DNA of 16,571 bases from DATDCV01 sp036524155 (GTDB taxonomy: Bacteria; Verrucomicrobiota; Verrucomicrobiia; Limisphaerales; UBA8199). Position numbers and translations under genes: made by a program. The notes beneath the pieces are model-generated. The model searched no databases. It was not told where the DNA came from and saw nothing but the letters and a program-made list of their open reading frames with translations. Shown one piece after another: positions 13,688-16,571 of the stretch (positions are counted from its first letter, which is position 1; every line of letters starts with the position of its first letter). Where the stretch lies: assembly GCA_036524155.1 (NCBI GenBank), contig DATDCV010000139.1, forward strand, positions 1-16,571, read 5' to 3'.

Positions 13688-16201
13688 TCAGACATCGAGG
13701 TTCCTCACATTCAGTGCGTTGTCCTCGATGAACTGGCGGCGCGGTTCGACCTCCTCACCCATCAGCTTGGTGAACATCTCCTCGGCCTCGACGGCGTCGG
13801 TCAGGTCGACTCGCAGCAGCTTCCGATGGGCTGGGTTCATCGTGGTCTCGAACAGTTCCTTCGGGTTCATTTCGCCCAACCCCTTAAATCGCTTGATCGC
13901 CAGGCCCCTTCGCCCGACTTCCTTTACACCGAAAAGGATCTCGGGAATCGAGAACAGCGGGCGCAACTCCTCTTTGTCGCCCTCCCCTTCCACCAACTCG
14001 AACAGCGGCTTGTCCTGGGCCGCATAATGGTCGATGCTCAACCCCTTCCGAGCCAACTGATCCAGCAAATCCTTGATGGCGTGGCTTTCGTAAAGTTCTT
14101 CGTGCCGTGCGCGCCGAGTCGCGCCGTTTTTCCCCTTCTCCAGCAACGAAGTGTCGCTTTCCTCTTCCCCTGAGAGGCCCAGGTTCAGGTCGGGATTCTC
14201 CTCCGCGAACTTCCCCAGCGCTTCATTATCCTGGAAATAATGGACGGTCTCTTCGTTGCCCTGGCGCACCTTGACCAGATGCTGAGGCAGTTCATGGCTC
14301 GCGGCATCCCGGTTTTCCAGATAGACGGCGAAGTCTCCGCCTTTGCGGCGCAGTCCGGTGGCATATTTATCCAGTGCTTCCAGCAGCTCGAGAATTTCGC
14401 TCAACTGCTTTTCGGTCAGTTCCTTCTCATCCTGCAAATTGCGCAGGCGCACCTCTTCCGTTCCGAGCTGAATCAAAATCCGGTTAAGCTGGGCATCGTC
14501 ATCGACATACTCCACGCGCTTCTTCCTGGCGATTTGGTACAGAGGTGGTTGAGCAATGTAAACAAAACCACGCCGCACCAACTCGGGCATCTGGCGGTAG
14601 AAAAACGTCAAGAGCAAGGTTCGGATGTGGGCCCCGTCCACGTCCGCATCGGTCATGATGATGATTTTGTGATACCGCAGTTTTTCCAGGTTGAACGCGC
14701 CCTCGCTGTCGCCGTCGCCGATTCCGGTCCCCACCGCGGTGATCATTGTCCGGATTTCATGGTTCTGGAGGACCTTGTCGAGGCGTGCTTTCTCGACGTT
14801 GATTAGCTTGCCGCGGATTGGCAGAATCGCCTGGAACTTGCGGTCGCGCCCCTGTTTGGCCGAGCCGCCGGCCGAATCACCCTCGACGATGTATAGCTCG
14901 GTGTTGGCGGGATCACGGTCCGAACAATCCGCCAGCTTGCCTGGCAATCCGCCGCCCGTAAGTGCCCCCTTGCGCACGGTCTCCCGTGCCTTCCGCGCCG
15001 CTTCGCGTGCCCGCGCCGCCAGCAGCCCCTTCTCCACCACCTTCTTCGCCACCGAAGGATTCGAATCGAAATAGGCCATCAGCCCCTCGTAAACCACGGA
15101 CGAGACCAGTCCGTCGATTTCGGTGTTCACCAGCTTAACCTTCGTCTGTGACTCGAAACGCGGGTTGGGCAGTTTTACACTCAGGACGCAGACCAGCCCC
15201 TCCCGCACGTCGTCTCCCGAAATCGCCGGGTCTTTTTCCTTCAGCAATTCCTGCTGCTTCGCGTACTGGTTCACCGCGCGCGTCAGCGCTGAACGGAAGC
15301 CCGTCAGGTGCGTGCCGCCGTCGGGGTTCGCAATCGAGTTCGCGAAGCACAGGATCTGATCGTTGTAGCTGTCGTTGTACTGCATTACGCAATCGACAAA
15401 TACCTCGTCCTTCTGCCGGCTGATGACGATCACCTTCGGGTGCAGCACCTGTTTGTTGCGGCCCAACTGCTTCACAAATTCCTCGATCCCGTCCCGGTAA
15501 ACAAACGTCTCGCTCTTCTCGGTGCGTTCGTCGGTGAGGACGATGACCACGCCCGGGTTGAGGAACGCCAGCTCGCGCAACCGGTTTGCCAGCAGTTCGA
15601 ATTTGAACTCGGTTGTGATCGTGAAAATCGTCGGGTCCGGTTTGAAGGTGATGAGCGTCCCGGTACCTTTCGCCTTGCCGATGACCTTCAACTTTTCGGT
15701 GGTGATCCCGCGCGCGAACTTCATCGCGTAGACTTTGCCGTCGCGCGATACCTCAACCTTGAACCAGTCCGACAGCGCGTTCACGCACTTGGCGCCCACA
15801 CCATGCAACCCTCCGGAATACTTATACGCCCCTTGTCCGAACTTGCCGCCCGCATGCAGATTCGTCAGGACCAGTTCCACCGCCGGCATGTTCCACTTCG
15901 GGTGCATGTCCACGGGGATCCCGCGGCCGTTGTCACGGATCGACGCCGAGCCATCCACATGAATCGTCACTTCGATCCGGCTGCAGTAACCCGCCAGGTG
16001 TTCGTCGATCGAATTGTCCAGAACCTCGAAAACACAGTGGTGCAGTCCGCTTTCATCGGGGTCGCCGATATACATGCCGGGGCGCTTCCGCACCGCCTCC
16101 AGGCCCTCCAATTTGTCAATTTTGGAGGCATCATATTTCTCCACCGCAGGCGCGGCGGGTTTCGGATTTTCAACTGATTCCAGAACTTTTTCCTCAGGCA
16201 T
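13688..16201 (-). CDS. gyrB: DNA gyrase subunit B
   Basis: 837 residues from ATG 16201. This is the ATPase subunit of gyrase. The GHKL ATP-binding domain carries EVLDNSIDEHLAG (59-71; Glu59 general base, Asn63 for Mg2+), DNGRGIPVD (90-98) and GGLHGVGAKCVNALS (130-144). The transducer has QTKVKLVNTE with Lys354. The TOPRIM domain shows EGDSAGG (440-446), PIRGKLINVEKAR (461-473) and TDADVDGAH (517-525). Between about 563 and 760 there is a charged insertion of the kind found in enterobacterial-type long GyrB proteins, before FKGLGEMNPKELFETTM (772-788) and the C-terminal FIEDNALNVRNLDV. An in-frame TTG at 16240 would add 13 residues without family support, so ATG 16201 is chosen. It is the first gene of a gyrB-gyrA unit. 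Confidence 0.97.
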   Translation of the reverse strand: MPEEKVLESVENPKPAAPAVEKYDASKIDKLEGLEAVRKRPGMYIGDPDESGLHHCVFEVLDNSIDEHLAGYCSRIEVTIHVDGSASIRDNGRGIPVDMHPKWNMPAVELVLTNLHAGGKFGQGAYKYSGGLHGVGAKCVNALSDWFKVEVSRDGKVYAMKFARGITTEKLKVIGKAKGTGTLITFKPDPTIFTITTEFKFELLANRLRELAFLNPGVVIVLTDERTEKSETFVYRDGIEEFVKQLGRNKQVLHPKVIVISRQKDEVFVDCVMQYNDSYNDQILCFANSIANPDGGTHLTGFRSALTRAVNQYAKQQELLKEKDPAISGDDVREGLVCVLSVKLPNPRFESQTKVKLVNTEIDGLVSSVVYEGLMAYFDSNPSVAKKVVEKGLLAARAREAARKARETVRKGALTGGGLPGKLADCSDRDPANTELYIVEGDSAGGSAKQGRDRKFQAILPIRGKLINVEKARLDKVLQNHEIRTMITAVGTGIGDGDSEGAFNLEKLRYHKIIIMTDADVDGAHIRTLLLTFFYRQMPELVRRGFVYIAQPPLYQIARKKRVEYVDDDAQLNRILIQLGTEEVRLRNLQDEKELTEKQLSEILELLEALDKYATGLRRKGGDFAVYLENRDAASHELPQHLVKVRQGNEETVHYFQDNEALGKFAEENPDLNLGLSGEEESDTSLLEKGKNGATRRARHEELYESHAIKDLLDQLARKGLSIDHYAAQDKPLFELVEGEGDKEELRPLFSIPEILFGVKEVGRRGLAIKRFKGLGEMNPKELFETTMNPAHRKLLRVDLTDAVEAEEMFTKLMGEEVEPRRQFIEDNALNVRNLDV

Positions 16202-16249
16202 AATCGGCGTTTGGAAACACCTAGTCAGGCGTCCAATCAAGGCACAAGA

Positions 16250-16278
16250 ATTTTAGGAAATACCGCCCAAAAACACAA
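16250..16278 (-). promoter_or_regulatory. Possible gyrB promoter
   Basis: On the minus strand TTGTGT (complement of 16273-16278) is followed after exactly 17 bases by TAAAAT (complement of 16250-16255). The -10 box matches sigma-70 consensus at 5 of 6 positions and the -35 box at 3 of 6. Transcription would begin about 40 bases before ATG 16201. The TGTTGTGT/ACACAACA inverted pair (16317-16324 and 16273-16280) overlaps the -35 region and could be an operator-like site, which is speculative. Confidence 0.35.
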
Positions 16279-16571
16279 CAGATATTTGGCGGGCCTCTGA
16301 CCAGAAAACTACCATTTGTTGTGTGGTCGGCAGATGCCAAATCCAAGATATTGGGCTTTCCTTGGTTTCCTCACTGAACGACCTAACTTACCTTCCACAC
16401 TGCGAAAATGCAACCGTTTCGCCCCCGATTCAGCACCGTGAAATATCCGGCCATGGATGCTCGGACTGGGGCAATGGCCGAGAGTCCGGAGCGAGCGAGG
16501 CGGAACGAGGGGACGGCGAGTGATTGCTCGATCCGGTCTGGGTCGAGCGGGGCGAACTCAGCGGCTTGAAC
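16279..16571. other. Non-coding right edge with two hairpins
   Basis: This stretch of about 290 bases has no supportable gene. The part nearest gyrB is A+T-richer. From about 16440 the sequence becomes purine- and GC-rich, with two hairpins: CGGACT/AGTCCG (16462-16467 with 16483-16488) and GCTCGATCC/GGGTCGAGC (16526-16534 with 16540-16548, one G-T pair, 5-base loop). Neither is followed by a T-tract. They could belong to a structured RNA or to the end region of a gene beyond the window. A 53-codon plus-strand frame (16408-16569) spans them but has no ribosome site and no recognisable protein character. Confidence 0.3.

Noticed and set aside
12196..13731. Long 511-codon open frame on the plus strand opposite gyrA and the end of gyrB
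   Set aside because: It is antisense to a clear GyrA and its composition (R/H/D/V-rich) is typical of the complement of GC-rich coding DNA; no family resemblance.
15308..16177. 289-codon plus-strand frame opposite gyrB
   Set aside because: Antisense shadow of the GHKL and transducer domains of GyrB.
16408..16569. 53-codon plus-strand frame at the right edge
   Set aside because: No ribosome site, R/S/G-rich composition without protein-like pattern, and it overlaps two hairpins; not supportable as a gene.

Overview
The window looks like a chromosomal segment from a Gram-negative bacterium of the Planctomycetota/Verrucomicrobiota superphylum, most likely a Verrucomicrobiota member. That placement is inferred from four things: a secreted beta-propeller protein opening with the D-W-P-Q-W-R-G-P-N motif common in that group, a large secreted transglutaminase-like/discoidin protein, the sequence type of GyrA, and the general lack of strong Shine-Dalgarno sites. 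It cannot be proven from the window alone. No rRNA, tRNA, CRISPR array or transposase gene was seen.

Layout. Positions 1-110 hold a strong GC-rich hairpin followed by a T-tract, probably the terminator of a gene upstream. Positions 230-1619 (+) encode a DUF4956 membrane protein followed after 3 bases by a VTC-type polyphosphate polymerase that is broken by a single frameshift near 1316-1335. Positions 1759-2991 (+) encode an exported PQQ-like beta-propeller. On the minus strand follow a group II PLP-dependent amino-acid decarboxylase (3001-4434), close to the human DOPA decarboxylase pattern, and upstream of it an exported ~870-residue transglutaminase-like protein (4472-7087). Divergent from these are the two subunits of a class I [4Fe-4S] fumarase (7203-8081 and 8209-8787, +). 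Next come ribose-5-phosphate isomerase B (8794-9225, -), pyridoxamine-5'-phosphate oxidase (9432-10139, +) and an unassigned alpha/beta protein (about 10329-10895, +). The right third is the gyrB-gyrA pair on the minus strand (gyrB 13688-16201, gyrA 10903-13578). The last 370 bases are non-coding, with a possible gyrB promoter.

The coding part is mostly housekeeping: TCA cycle, pentose phosphate pathway, vitamin B6, DNA supercoiling and polyphosphate. The unusual content is in small non-coding elements. (1) Three arrays of degenerate 8-bp tandem repeats each occupy an intercistronic gap between two co-directional genes, and supply or abut their start or stop codons. (2) A 121-bp MITE-like palindromic element with perfect 17-bp terminal inverted repeats and a 9-bp direct duplication lies downstream of pdxH. 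(3) A 67-bp palindrome sits in frame inside pdxH and coincides with an extra stretch of about 20 residues absent from ordinary PdxH. Together they suggest a genome seeded with small palindromic and periodic elements that have been absorbed into genes and operons.
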